Assembly: GCF_018374135.1 (NCBI RefSeq)
Contig: NZ_JAHAFS010000011.1
Coordinates: 24,416 to 88,415, forward strand
Source: Campylobacter gracilis
GTDB lineage: Bacteria > Campylobacterota > Campylobacteria > Campylobacterales > Campylobacteraceae
Direction: 5' to 3'
Length of the DNA stretch: 64,000 nucleotides
Shown: in pieces, positions 42,601 to 51,443 of the stretch
How positions within the stretch are numbered: position 1 is the stretch's first letter
How the letters are laid out: every line of letters begins with the position of its first letter
Translations under genes and position numbers: made by a program
Notes under the pieces: generated by a model
The model's database searches: none
What the model saw: the letters and a program-made list of their open reading frames with translations, nothing else
Told to the model about the DNA's origin: nothing

Positions 42601-43506
42601 TTGAGCCAAAATCAAAACTCGCACGCAAGCCCGCAGATCGCGATCATCGGCACCACAGCAAGCGGCAAAAGCGATCTTGCGCTAAGCATCGCGCGCGAGA
42701 TCGGCGCCGTGATTTTGAGCCTCGATTCGCTCTGCATTTACCGGCAGATCGACATCGCAAGCGCTAAGCCAAGCGAGAAGGAGCTGCGCGAGATCAGGCA
42801 CTTCGGCGTAAATTTAATCTATCCAAACGAGTACTTCAGCGTCGGCGAGTTTATCAAAGAATACGCCGACGCGCGGGCTTTTGCAGGGTGTAGCGGCGCG
42901 CCTTTGATAATCACGGGCGGCAGCGGGTTTTATCTTAAAGCGATGCTAAGCGGGCTGGCGCCGAAGGTTCCCGATTTTAAAAGCGAAATTTCAAACGATG
43001 AAATTTACGCCCTAGTGCAGCGGATCGATCCGGAATTTGCCGCAAAATTTAGCGCGTCGGACAGCTTTCGTTTAAAAAAATGGCTCAGTATCTATAAATT
43101 TTGCGGCGAGGCGCCGAGTAAATTTCTGCGCGAAAAAACCGCCCCGCCCGTCATTTCGGATATTAAAATTTTTGAGATCGACGCGCCCAAGCAGTGGCTT
43201 ACGCAGCGCATCGAAGCGCGCACGAAAGCGATGTTTGAGCACGGGCTTTTAGAGGAGGCGGAGTTTTTATTCGCCCGCTATGGCGCGGAGTGTAGGGCGC
43301 TAGGCTGCATCGGACTAAAGGAGTGCGGACAGCTTTTGCGCGGGCAGATCTCGCGGGCGCAGTGCGAGCAGCTCGTAAGCCTGCACACGGTACAGCTTGC
43401 AAAGCGCCAGCGCACCTTCAACCGCTCGCAGTTCGCGGATAAAATTTCGGCGCCGCCGCAAGAGCTGGAGCGTGAAATTTTAAAGCTCCTTCGCCGCAAG
43501 ATTTGA
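42601..43506 (+). CDS. miaA: tRNA dimethylallyltransferase
   Basis: The enzyme adds an isopentenyl group to A37 of tRNAs reading U-starting codons. The P-loop is IIGTTASGKSDLAL, the tRNA-binding part contains SLDSLCIYRQIDIASAKPS, and the late segment has QLAKRQRTFNR. The start is TTG at 42601, with AAAGGA seven bases upstream; the longer frame from 42571 is unsupported. About 302 residues, a normal length. Confidence 0.95.
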   Translation: MSQNQNSHASPQIAIIGTTASGKSDLALSIAREIGAVILSLDSLCIYRQIDIASAKPSEKELREIRHFGVNLIYPNEYFSVGEFIKEYADARAFAGCSGAPLIITGGSGFYLKAMLSGLAPKVPDFKSEISNDEIYALVQRIDPEFAAKFSASDSFRLKKWLSIYKFCGEAPSKFLREKTAPPVISDIKIFEIDAPKQWLTQRIEARTKAMFEHGLLEEAEFLFARYGAECRALGCIGLKECGQLLRGQISRAQCEQLVSLHTVQLAKRQRTFNRSQFADKISAPPQELEREILKLLRRKI

Positions 43507-43653
43507 AATCGAAATTTATCAAAATTTGCGCGCTTGCTAGAAAAAAGTGAGACAAGGAAGTAAAATTTAGATTTAAATTTACCGCGCCGGTCGTATCTTT
43601 AAAATTTTGCGGGTCGCGCCAAGGTCTCGTGCGGCGCGAAGCTCAGGTTAAAT

Positions 43654-44259
43654 TTAATCGCCTTCGCAAATATCAAAGCTAAATTTATCGTTATCAAGCC
43701 TATCAAAATTTTGATTTTCCGCGCTTGCATTGCGCTTGAAAATAAAGGCGTAACCGTATTTCTCGAGGTGCTGCGAGCTGTTTTTTTTTAGCCCAACGAC
43801 GCAAAGCTCGTAAGTGCCGCTTTGCAAGCCGAGCTTGAGCGTGGAATTAAATTTTCGTATCTTGCCCGCAGCGCCGCTTTGGCACTCATAGCCTAGCTCA
43901 AGTTCGCCGCTTTTTAGCTCATCGAAACGATACTGCAAAGCATCGAAGCTCGCTAGGATCGCGGAGTCGCTTTGCGGGGCGAAATACAGCCTATCGCGCT
44001 TGAAAGCTACTTCGTAGCCCGCAGGCGGCGCAAACTCCTCGTCCATGCAAACGAAGATCTCATAGCTGCGCACCGTAAGCGGATAGAAGGGCAAAGCTTT
44101 AGCGCCCTTTACGGCATCATAAAACAGCTGCTTGTGCGCGTTCCAGTAGCTTAGAAGCTTTTTTGTTCTGCATTTTCGCTCCTTCAAAAACTCACTCAAA
44201 TCGCGCACATCAAGCAGCGCAAAACCGTAGCCGTCAGCACTTAGCTCGCCCAAAAACAT
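43654..44259 (-). CDS. unknown protein downstream of nuoN
   Basis: A soluble protein of about 201 residues with no signal, membrane helix or known motif. It has an aromatic-rich core (YPLTVRSYEIFVCMDEEFAP, YELCVVGLKKNSSQHLEKYG) and a mixed alpha/beta appearance. The ATG at 44259 has AAGGAG upstream, so it is translated. It lies 54 bases after the nuoN stop and on the same strand, thus possibly at the tail of the nuo operon, but I do not recall a counterpart there in C. jejuni. Confidence 0.65.
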   Translation of the reverse strand: MFLGELSADGYGFALLDVRDLSEFLKERKCRTKKLLSYWNAHKQLFYDAVKGAKALPFYPLTVRSYEIFVCMDEEFAPPAGYEVAFKRDRLYFAPQSDSAILASFDALQYRFDELKSGELELGYECQSGAAGKIRKFNSTLKLGLQSGTYELCVVGLKKNSSQHLEKYGYAFIFKRNASAENQNFDRLDNDKFSFDICEGD

Positions 44260-44313
44260 ATCTCTCCTTGTTGGCAAAGCGCGATAGGTTCAGCTCGCGC
44301 TTAAAATTTAAGC

Positions 44314-46077
44314 TCAATACCCGCTTAAAAAGACGAAATTATTTACCGCGCCGGTTAGGAATTTCACTAAAAACGGCGCCAGCACGCACGCCACGCTAGC
44401 TAGCACGACGGCAAATTTTATCTGCACCGAGACCACGCTCAGCGAGCCGTCAAGCTCCGCGTCCCCCCGCGGCTCGTGCAAAAACATACGCACGATGAGG
44501 CGCAGGTAGTAATACAGCGCGAGCGCGCTATTTACCGCCATGATGACGGCGAGGGCGAAGTAGCCCGAATTGACCGCGGCGCTTAGCAGATACATCTTGC
44601 CCCAAAACACGCTGAACGGCGGAATGCCTGCAAGCGATAGCATAAAGATCGCCGCGCATAGCGCAAAAAGCGGATGGGTGCGGATCAGTCCGTCAAATTT
44701 CTCAAACGGATGCTCGAAGCGAACCGTGAACTTGGAGCTTTGCTCGCAAGTTTCAGTGCCGAAAAGGGTTGCTTCCGCGCCGGGCTCGCTCGCTTTAAAA
44801 TTTTGCTCGTTTTCTTTGGAATTTTGCTCGCTTGCCTTAAAGCTCCGCTCGCCGCAAGCTAAATTTTGTCCGTTCGCGCTCAAATTTAACTCGCCGGCAG
44901 AGCTCGGCTCGTGATTTTGCGAAAAAGAAAGCTTTGCGTTTGAGATAAAATTCTCCTTCTCCTCGCCGTTTGCATTTAAATTTAAAGCGGGGCTTCGGGT
45001 TTTAAATTTTAAATTTAACGAGCGCGCGCGCCTTTGCCGTACGCACCAGATGAAGGCAAACGCCCCGAGATTCGCCACGGCGTATAGGATCCAGTAGGTG
45101 AAAAGCGCCGCATTTGCCTGCGTAGAGCCGATCACGATCGCGCAGAGTACGAAGCCCGCGTGCGAAACGGAGCTAAAAGCAAGCATCCGCTTGACGTCGC
45201 GCTGCACGAGCGCCATAAGATTTGCTAAGCTCATCGTAGCCACCGCTACGGCGTAGAGCACGATGTTTAGCCACTGCATGCCGATACTTCCCAGCGCTTC
45301 AAACAGCCTGATCGCTACGACAAAGCCCGCGATCTTCGGTACGACGGACATAAAGCCCGCCATGGCAGAGCTCGCGCCCTCGTAAACGTCGGGCGTCCAG
45401 GTGTGAAACGGGATCAGCGAGAGCTTAAATCCTATCGAGACGATCATAAATGAGCAGGCGGCGAAAAGCAGGACGCTGGTTTGTAAATTTGAACTCTTAG
45501 CGATCTGCGCGATATTTGAAATTTCCATAGAGCCGGTCGATAGAAAAAACATCGCCGCGCCGAATGCGAAAAACCCGGATCCCAGCGCGCCCATTATGAA
45601 GTATTTTAGCGCCGCTTCGATTGATCTGGCGCGGTTGTGAAGAGCGATTAGCGTATAAAGCGCTAGCGAGCCCGTCTCAAGCCCCACGAGGATCATCATT
45701 AAGCTTTCGCTCGCGACCATAAACTCATACCCCACGAGCACGAATAAAAACAGCACGAAAAATTCCGCAGTATGGTACTCGTGCGCGCTTCTTGCACCCA
45801 AAGACAGAAAGATGAAAAATATCGAACCTGCGAGCATGATAAGCATCGATAGAGTCGCGATTCCGTCCACCAGCATCACGTCGAAAAGCCCGCGTATGCC
45901 GCTGTTGTAACCAAAAACGAGCCCGAAGCCAAGAGCTAGTGCTAGTATCGTAATGACGGCGTAAAATTTATACGATAGCGTGCGCGCAAAAAGCGAAACC
46001 GCGAGCATCAGCAGGGCAAATCCTCCGAGTATCGCCATAGGCGCGATCGAGGCTAAATTTAAAAGATTATTTTGCAT
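44314..46077 (-). CDS. nuoN: NADH-quinone oxidoreductase subunit N with a 110-residue insertion
   Basis: A proton-pumping antiporter-like membrane subunit of complex I. The core has the family segments LVGLETGSLALYTLIAL, LSLIPFHTWTPDVYEGAS and VQRDVKRMLAFSSVSHAGF. Residues of about 350-460, between two late helices, are a charged low-complexity loop (NFISNAKLSFSQNHEPSS, SEQNSKENEQNFKASEP), so the total is 587 against about 480-500. About nine RAATTY words lie in 330 bases of its DNA. The final helices (FALCAAIFMLSLAGIPPFSV) are intact. Confidence 0.92.
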   Translation of the reverse strand: MQNNLLNLASIAPMAILGGFALLMLAVSLFARTLSYKFYAVITILALALGFGLVFGYNSGIRGLFDVMLVDGIATLSMLIMLAGSIFFIFLSLGARSAHEYHTAEFFVLFLFVLVGYEFMVASESLMMILVGLETGSLALYTLIALHNRARSIEAALKYFIMGALGSGFFAFGAAMFFLSTGSMEISNIAQIAKSSNLQTSVLLFAACSFMIVSIGFKLSLIPFHTWTPDVYEGASSAMAGFMSVVPKIAGFVVAIRLFEALGSIGMQWLNIVLYAVAVATMSLANLMALVQRDVKRMLAFSSVSHAGFVLCAIVIGSTQANAALFTYWILYAVANLGAFAFIWCVRQRRARSLNLKFKTRSPALNLNANGEEKENFISNAKLSFSQNHEPSSAGELNLSANGQNLACGERSFKASEQNSKENEQNFKASEPGAEATLFGTETCEQSSKFTVRFEHPFEKFDGLIRTHPLFALCAAIFMLSLAGIPPFSVFWGKMYLLSAAVNSGYFALAVIMAVNSALALYYYLRLIVRMFLHEPRGDAELDGSLSVVSVQIKFAVVLASVACVLAPFLVKFLTGAVNNFVFLSGY

Positions 46078-47596
46078 CGCTTCTTACCTTAAAATTTGCT
46101 TTTTCCATATAGGCGCGAGTCGCGGTTTGCGAGGCTTTATTAAACATCAACTCAAGGCTTTGCGTCACGCTAGGTTCGATACTCTTTAGCATCAAATTCG
46201 GCGCTACGCCAAGTACCACTACCAGCACGCAGATCGGGATGATAGAGCAAAGCTCGGTTCTATTTAGATCGCTTAGCTTTTTATTCTCCTCATGCACGAG
46301 CGCGCCGAAGAAGGTATTTTTATAAAGGTTCATCGAATAGATCGCGCCCATTATGATGCCAAGTCCGCCCAAGAGCGCGTAGCTAAAGCTAATCTTAAAA
46401 ATTCCTACAAGGCTTAAAAATTCTCCCACGAAGCCGATCGTAAGCGGAAGACCTATCGAGCCTAGCAGCACGACGCAAAAACAAAACGCATAAAGTGGCA
46501 TCACCCGCGCAAGCCCGCCGAACTCGCTAAAAAGCTTCGTATGCCTGCGGTCGTATAAAAAGCCTACTAGCATAAAAAGCCCGCCGCTTACGATACCATG
46601 GCTGATCATCAAAAATACCGCGCCGCTCATTCCTTCGCGGCTCATTGAAAAAATTCCTAGCATTATGACGCCCATATGCGCGATCGAGCTATACGCGATT
46701 ACCTGTTTGATGTCTTTCTGCGCAAAGGCGATGAAGCTCGCGTAGATGATCATAATGATCGCTACGGCACACATCATCCCGCTAAAATAGACGCTCGCAT
46801 CCGGAAACAGCGGCAGCGAAAATCGCACGAAGCCGTAGGTGCCCATCTTAAGAAGCACCGCGGCAAGCAGAACCGAGCCTATCGTAGGAGCTTGCCCGTG
46901 CGCGTACGGCAGCCAGGTATGAAAAGGAAAGCAAGGCGTCTTGATCGCAAAGGCGAGCGAAAATGCCAAAAATAGAGGAATTTGCGTGCTAAGCGGCAGC
47001 GATAGGCTCTGCCAGTCTAGGATATTAAAGCTGTACTCGCCCGTAGCCTCGTGATAGAAATAGCTCATCGCCATGAGTCCTACGAGCAGAAACATCGAGC
47101 CTAGGAAGGTGTAGATGAAAAATTTTACCGCGGCGTAAATTCTCTTGCCGCTGCCCCATGCGCCGATGATATAGAGCATCGGAATGAGCGAAAGCTCCCA
47201 AAATATGTAAAACAAAATCGCATCCAGCGCCACGAAAACGCCCACCATCGTCATCTCTAAAAATAGAATGCAGATGATTAAATTTTTGGCGCGCTCTTTG
47301 ATACTTAGGCTAAGTAGCGCTAAAAATGTAACCAGCGTGCTTAGGATCACTAAAAACAGCGAAATTCCATCCACACCGATAAAGTAGTTGATGCCGTATT
47401 CGCTTATGAAAGGGTGCAGCACGCTAAAAGCGATGCCGTCCACCGGCTCGTAGAGTATCCACAAAACGAGCGAAAGCACGAACTCTATAAAGCTCATCGT
47501 AACGGCGTAGGTCTTAATGCTCGCTTCGTCGATCAAAAAGCCCAAAATCGCAGCTACCGCCGGGAAAAATATAACCAAACTTAAAAAGTATTCCAT
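46067..47596 (-). CDS. nuoM: NADH-quinone oxidoreductase subunit M
   Basis: An antiporter-like membrane subunit of about 509 residues. Key segments are YFIGVDGISLFLVILSTLV, FWELSLIPMLYIIGAWG (conserved Glu), TPCFPFHTWLPYAHGQAPT (conserved Lys-region) and AQKDIKQVIAYSSIAHMG. The ATG at 47596 has GAGGTGGG upstream. It overlaps nuoN by 11 bases. The length is normal. Confidence 0.96.
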   Translation of the reverse strand: MEYFLSLVIFFPAVAAILGFLIDEASIKTYAVTMSFIEFVLSLVLWILYEPVDGIAFSVLHPFISEYGINYFIGVDGISLFLVILSTLVTFLALLSLSIKERAKNLIICILFLEMTMVGVFVALDAILFYIFWELSLIPMLYIIGAWGSGKRIYAAVKFFIYTFLGSMFLLVGLMAMSYFYHEATGEYSFNILDWQSLSLPLSTQIPLFLAFSLAFAIKTPCFPFHTWLPYAHGQAPTIGSVLLAAVLLKMGTYGFVRFSLPLFPDASVYFSGMMCAVAIIMIIYASFIAFAQKDIKQVIAYSSIAHMGVIMLGIFSMSREGMSGAVFLMISHGIVSGGLFMLVGFLYDRRHTKLFSEFGGLARVMPLYAFCFCVVLLGSIGLPLTIGFVGEFLSLVGIFKISFSYALLGGLGIIMGAIYSMNLYKNTFFGALVHEENKKLSDLNRTELCSIIPICVLVVVLGVAPNLMLKSIEPSVTQSLELMFNKASQTATRAYMEKANFKVRSDAK

Positions 47597-47603
47597 GCCC
47601 ACC

Positions 47604-49451
47604 TCACAGCGCAAACGCCAAAATCAGCAAAATGAAAGATCCCAAAACCATCCACCTTAAATTTGCGCTCAAATCTCCGCTATTGCTTACGCGATCCGCT
47701 CCTTCGCCGCTTTTTACCGCCATGCGAGCGATCAGATCGACGCTGGCGTCTATGATCGCGCAGTCACATTTAGCGCAGATCTCGCTAAGCCTTTCGTATC
47801 CGCGCACGATCACGCGCTCGTAAATTTGCGGGATAAAATACTGCGCGATCAAAATTTTATAAAATTTGCAGTTCTTTAAATTTTGGCTAAATTTGCCCTT
47901 GCCGTATGTCCAAATCGTGCCGATCGCCACCGCGCTTATCATCGCTAGCGTTAGGGCGATCAAAATTACCTCCACGCCGTGCGGGATCGAAGCTTTAAAG
48001 CCCGGCAGTATGCTAAGCACGAACTCCGCAAAATCGTGCTCGAAAAAGCCCGCGATCACCGCAGGCACGGCTAATACGCCCATCGCGATAAGGACAAAGC
48101 CTTTCGCCTCGTGCGGATGGTGGGTAAATTTTTGCTTGCCGAAAAACACGAGCATTATCAGACGCACGCTGTAAAACGTCGTCATCGCAGCGCCCGTAAA
48201 CAGCAGCGCCCAGATAAAATACGCGTCCGCGCTCCACGCCGCTTCCAAAATTTTATCTTTTGAAAAAAAGCCCGCGAACGGATAAAATCCGCAAAGCGCA
48301 AGCGAGCCTATGCACATTAAAATCGCCGTAGGCCGCATAAACTTATATAATCCGCCCATATTTTGGATATTTAGATCGTCTTTCATCGCGTGCATTACGT
48401 TGCCCGCGCCCAAAAATAGAAGCGCCTTGAAAAACGCGTGCGTCGCCAGATGAAATAGCGCGATCCAATACGCCCCGAGCCCCGCGGCTACGAACATATA
48501 GCCAAGCTGCGAAAGCGTGGAGTAAGCGATGATCTTTTTAAGATCGTTATGAACCAGCGCCATCGACGCCGCAAAGACCGCCACGAAAGCGCCCAAGCAG
48601 ACGATAAAGCCGCTTACTTCGGGCGCGAGCGCGAAAATCGCGTTTGCGCGGATCACCAGATAAACGCCCGCCGTAACCATCGTCGCTGCGTGAATAAGCG
48701 CAGATACGGGCGTCGGACCCGCCATCGCGTCGGCAAGCCAAGTATGGAACGGAAACTGCGCGCTTTTGCCCATCGCGCCGATAAATAAAAGCGCGGCGAT
48801 CAGAGTTAAAATTTCAGGCTCCAAGCCCGCTGCGTTCGCAAACACCACTTCGTACCGCAACGAGCCGAAATTTAAATAGATCAAAAAAATTCCAAGCAGC
48901 ATCCCAAGATCTGCGATGCGGTTCATTATGAAAGCCTCGTTGGCGCACCAGCTGTAACCCTCCCTATCATACCAAAAGCCGATCAGCAGCCACGAGCAGA
49001 GTCCGACCCCCTCCCAGCCGATGAAAAGTCCTAAAAAATTATCGCTCGTTACCAAAACCAGCATCGAAAATACGAAAAGCCCCAGGAAGCTGAAAAATTT
49101 AGCAAATCCCGCATCCTCCCACATATAATAGATCGAATACACGTGCACGACGCTGGAAACGATGCCTACGACCACCATCATCACCGCACTTACGCTATCT
49201 ATGAGAAAGCTAAATTTTGCGTCCAAAAATCCCGTGCTTATGAAATCGGCTAAGCTTACGCTGATTAGGCGGTTGTCAGAGACGAGCTCCATCAAAGCAA
49301 GCGACGCGATAGTGCTTAAAATCACCAGCGCCGAGCAGATTACGCCAATAAACATCTTGTCTTTGGCGCGAATGAAAACGCCTGCGAAGATCGCCGAGGC
49401 AAGCGGTGCGAAAAGGGCGATTAAAAGCCACACAAAAACGGTATCAAGCAT
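47604..49451 (-). CDS. nuoL: NADH-quinone oxidoreductase subunit L
   Basis: The distal antiporter-like subunit with the lateral helix, about 615 residues. DNFLGLFIGWEGVGLCSWLL, AQFPFHTWLADAMAGPTPVS and HNDLKKIIAYSTLSQLGYM are the family motifs. The second ATG (49451) lies nine bases after AAGG and is favoured over the one at 49460. It overlaps the nuoK stop by eight bases. Confidence 0.96.
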   Translation of the reverse strand: MLDTVFVWLLIALFAPLASAIFAGVFIRAKDKMFIGVICSALVILSTIASLALMELVSDNRLISVSLADFISTGFLDAKFSFLIDSVSAVMMVVVGIVSSVVHVYSIYYMWEDAGFAKFFSFLGLFVFSMLVLVTSDNFLGLFIGWEGVGLCSWLLIGFWYDREGYSWCANEAFIMNRIADLGMLLGIFLIYLNFGSLRYEVVFANAAGLEPEILTLIAALLFIGAMGKSAQFPFHTWLADAMAGPTPVSALIHAATMVTAGVYLVIRANAIFALAPEVSGFIVCLGAFVAVFAASMALVHNDLKKIIAYSTLSQLGYMFVAAGLGAYWIALFHLATHAFFKALLFLGAGNVMHAMKDDLNIQNMGGLYKFMRPTAILMCIGSLALCGFYPFAGFFSKDKILEAAWSADAYFIWALLFTGAAMTTFYSVRLIMLVFFGKQKFTHHPHEAKGFVLIAMGVLAVPAVIAGFFEHDFAEFVLSILPGFKASIPHGVEVILIALTLAMISAVAIGTIWTYGKGKFSQNLKNCKFYKILIAQYFIPQIYERVIVRGYERLSEICAKCDCAIIDASVDLIARMAVKSGEGADRVSNSGDLSANLRWMVLGSFILLILAFAL

Positions 49452-49767
49452 CCGGTCCATCCTTAGAAGGATTTTTAAAATTTACGAAGCTGTCAAGTTC
49501 GATGCTGCCCGTCTTCTTATACCACAAGATGAGTAGCCCAAGCCCCACGGCCATCTCGCTCGCAGCAATCGCGACAATGAAAAGCGCAAAAATTTCGCCG
49601 TTTATATTGTCGTAAAATTTCGCCACGGCGACGAGGGCTAAATTTGCGGCGTTTAATAAAATTTCGCTCGAAAAAAAGAGCATGATCAAATTTCTTCGCT
49701 TCATCATACCCGCAAGCCCGAGCCCAAACATCATCGCAGCGACGATCAGATAGTGATTTAGACCCAT
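49444..49767 (-). CDS. nuoK: NADH-quinone oxidoreductase subunit K
   Basis: A small membrane subunit of 107 residues with three helices. The conserved membrane glutamates are in FFSSEILLNAANLALVA and AIAASEMAVGLGLLI, which carry proton transfer in complex I. Begins two bases after nuoJ. Confidence 0.96.
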   Translation of the reverse strand: MGLNHYLIVAAMMFGLGLAGMMKRRNLIMLFFSSEILLNAANLALVAVAKFYDNINGEIFALFIVAIAASEMAVGLGLLILWYKKTGSIELDSFVNFKNPSKDGPDA

Positions 49768-49768
49768 T

Positions 49769-50296
49769 TTACCCCTCGCTCTCTTCGTATGTCAAGCTCG
49801 CATCCATCTGCTTATGCGCAAGCACGATAGCGCAGATCATCGCCACGAGTAGCATCACGGCGGCAAGCTCAAAAATCGCCAGGTATTTCGTAAAGATAAT
49901 CATCCCAAGCGCCTCTGTATCGTCGGTGTTTAAAATTTTAAGCGTTTCCACGTTGTTTGCAACTACCGCGCCAAGCACAATAATCACGAGCAAAAATACG
50001 ATCACGCCGCTAAGCGCGAAAAATAGCCTTGCCCCCTTTTTCGGCTCGCTTACGTTTTTATCCGCGCCTAAAAACATCAGCGCGAAGCCGTAAAGCACGA
50101 TCACGGCGCCCGTGTAAACTATGATCTGCGCCACGCCTAAAAACTCCGCATCCAGCAAGAAGAAAAATCCGCTCATAAAAACCATGCCGCCGGCAAGCGC
50201 GCTAAGGGCGTAAAGAACGTTTTTACTAAAAACGCTGATACCGAAAAGCGCCAGGCAAACCGCGCTGAAAAAATAAAATGCAAGCGTTTGTATCAT
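49769..50296 (-). CDS. nuoJ: NADH-quinone oxidoreductase subunit J
   Basis: A five-helix membrane subunit of 175 residues. FFLLDAEFLGVAQIIVYTGA and VIVLYGFALMFLG match the family. It overlaps the nuoI stop by four bases (ATGA). Confidence 0.94.
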   Translation of the reverse strand: MIQTLAFYFFSAVCLALFGISVFSKNVLYALSALAGGMVFMSGFFFLLDAEFLGVAQIIVYTGAVIVLYGFALMFLGADKNVSEPKKGARLFFALSGVIVFLLVIIVLGAVVANNVETLKILNTDDTEALGMIIFTKYLAIFELAAVMLLVAMICAIVLAHKQMDASLTYEESEG

Positions 50297-51432
50297 TGCT
50301 CCTCCCCCTGCGCTGAGGAATCCGGCGCGGAGCTTTGCGTGAAATTCTCAGCGTCCGCGGCGGAATTCTTTTTGGAATTTGCCTTAGATTTTTTACCTCG
50401 CGCGGCGGAACTCCCCGAGTCTTGCATGGCGGAATTTTCTTTGGAATTTTCCCCAGAATCGTCGTTCGTAGCAAGACCGCCCGTGGAATTCTCGACGTGC
50501 GGCGCAATCGAATTATCTTTAAAATTTTTACTTTGAGTGGCGGAATCTTCGGCGCTTTGAGAGACGGGATTTTCTTTGAAATTCCGCGCCGAATCAAGCG
50601 TAGAATTTTTAGCGACAGCGGAATTTTCTTTAAAATTTTCGACGTCTGCGGCGGAGCTTTCCTTTAAGCTTGCCCGCCCGACATCTTGCCGCTCGGCTAA
50701 AATTTCGCTGCTTAAGCTCGCGCCCTTTGAAAATAGAATTTTATCGCTAGCGGCACCCTCTTTTTTGGAGCTTTCCGCGGCGCTGCTTTTTAAATTTGAA
50801 TCCGCGCTCTTTAAGCTTGGCTCGTCGCTTGCGGCGTCGCTTTTTATATAGGCGTTCGGCGTCATCTTGATCCGCGCGCCCGCGTTTTCATCCAGACTGC
50901 CGTAGCCCGCAAACTCCTGCGCCGCGCCGTTTAAACATAAATTTTCGCCGCGAATCAAAAGATCCTCTTTAAAGCCGTAGTATGCCCGCTGTTCGCTCGC
51001 AAGCTCGTACTCGCAGCCGTGCACGATAGCGATCTCGGGGCAGACGTCCGCGCAAAGCCCGCAATAGACGCAGCGCCCTAAATTTATCGAGTAGTTATCT
51101 ACCTTTTTGCGGCCGTCGGCGCCGAGGCTGGTCTCCATCGCGATGCAGTTCGCCACGCAGATCTTCTCGCACAAGCCGCATCCGATGCAGCGCTCGCTGC
51201 CGCTTTCGAGCAGGCGCATTAGCTTATGCACGCCGCGGTATCTAGGCGGCATAACAAATTTTTCCATAGGATACCGAAGCGTGTGCGAGCCGCCGCGCTT
51301 AAACATATTTTTTAGCACCACCCACAGCCCCACGAAAAGCTCGCCGTTAAAGGTGCGGGCTAGGAATCTGCGAAGCTTATCGCCGCCAGATTTAATAGGG
51401 GCTCGTTTGTCGATCTGGACATATCTTGCCAT
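50293..51432 (-). CDS. nuoI: NADH-quinone oxidoreductase subunit I with a 200-residue low-complexity tail
   Basis: The two-cluster ferredoxin-like subunit that passes electrons to NuoB. The two 4Fe-4S motifs are CIGCGLCEKICVANC and CVYCGLCADVCPEIA. The ATG at 51432 has AAGGAGG upstream; the longer frame to 51624 overlaps nuoH and is rejected. The protein should end near residue 180-210 but continues to about 379 with a Ser/Asn/Lys/Glu-rich tail of repeating type (ENFKENSAVAKNSTLDS, KNFKDNSIAPHVENS). DNA at 50340-50640 has about 11 RAATTY words. The tail is probably disordered and faces the cytoplasm. Confidence 0.92.
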   Translation of the reverse strand: MARYVQIDKRAPIKSGGDKLRRFLARTFNGELFVGLWVVLKNMFKRGGSHTLRYPMEKFVMPPRYRGVHKLMRLLESGSERCIGCGLCEKICVANCIAMETSLGADGRKKVDNYSINLGRCVYCGLCADVCPEIAIVHGCEYELASEQRAYYGFKEDLLIRGENLCLNGAAQEFAGYGSLDENAGARIKMTPNAYIKSDAASDEPSLKSADSNLKSSAAESSKKEGAASDKILFSKGASLSSEILAERQDVGRASLKESSAADVENFKENSAVAKNSTLDSARNFKENPVSQSAEDSATQSKNFKDNSIAPHVENSTGGLATNDDSGENSKENSAMQDSGSSAARGKKSKANSKKNSAADAENFTQSSAPDSSAQGEEQ

Positions 51433-51443
51433 CGCACCCCTCC

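Noticed and set aside
50226..50667. Two repeat-like frames on both strands across the NuoI tail
   Set aside because: They are off-frame readings of the tail DNA; the nuoI frame is fixed by its start site and its overlap with nuoJ.
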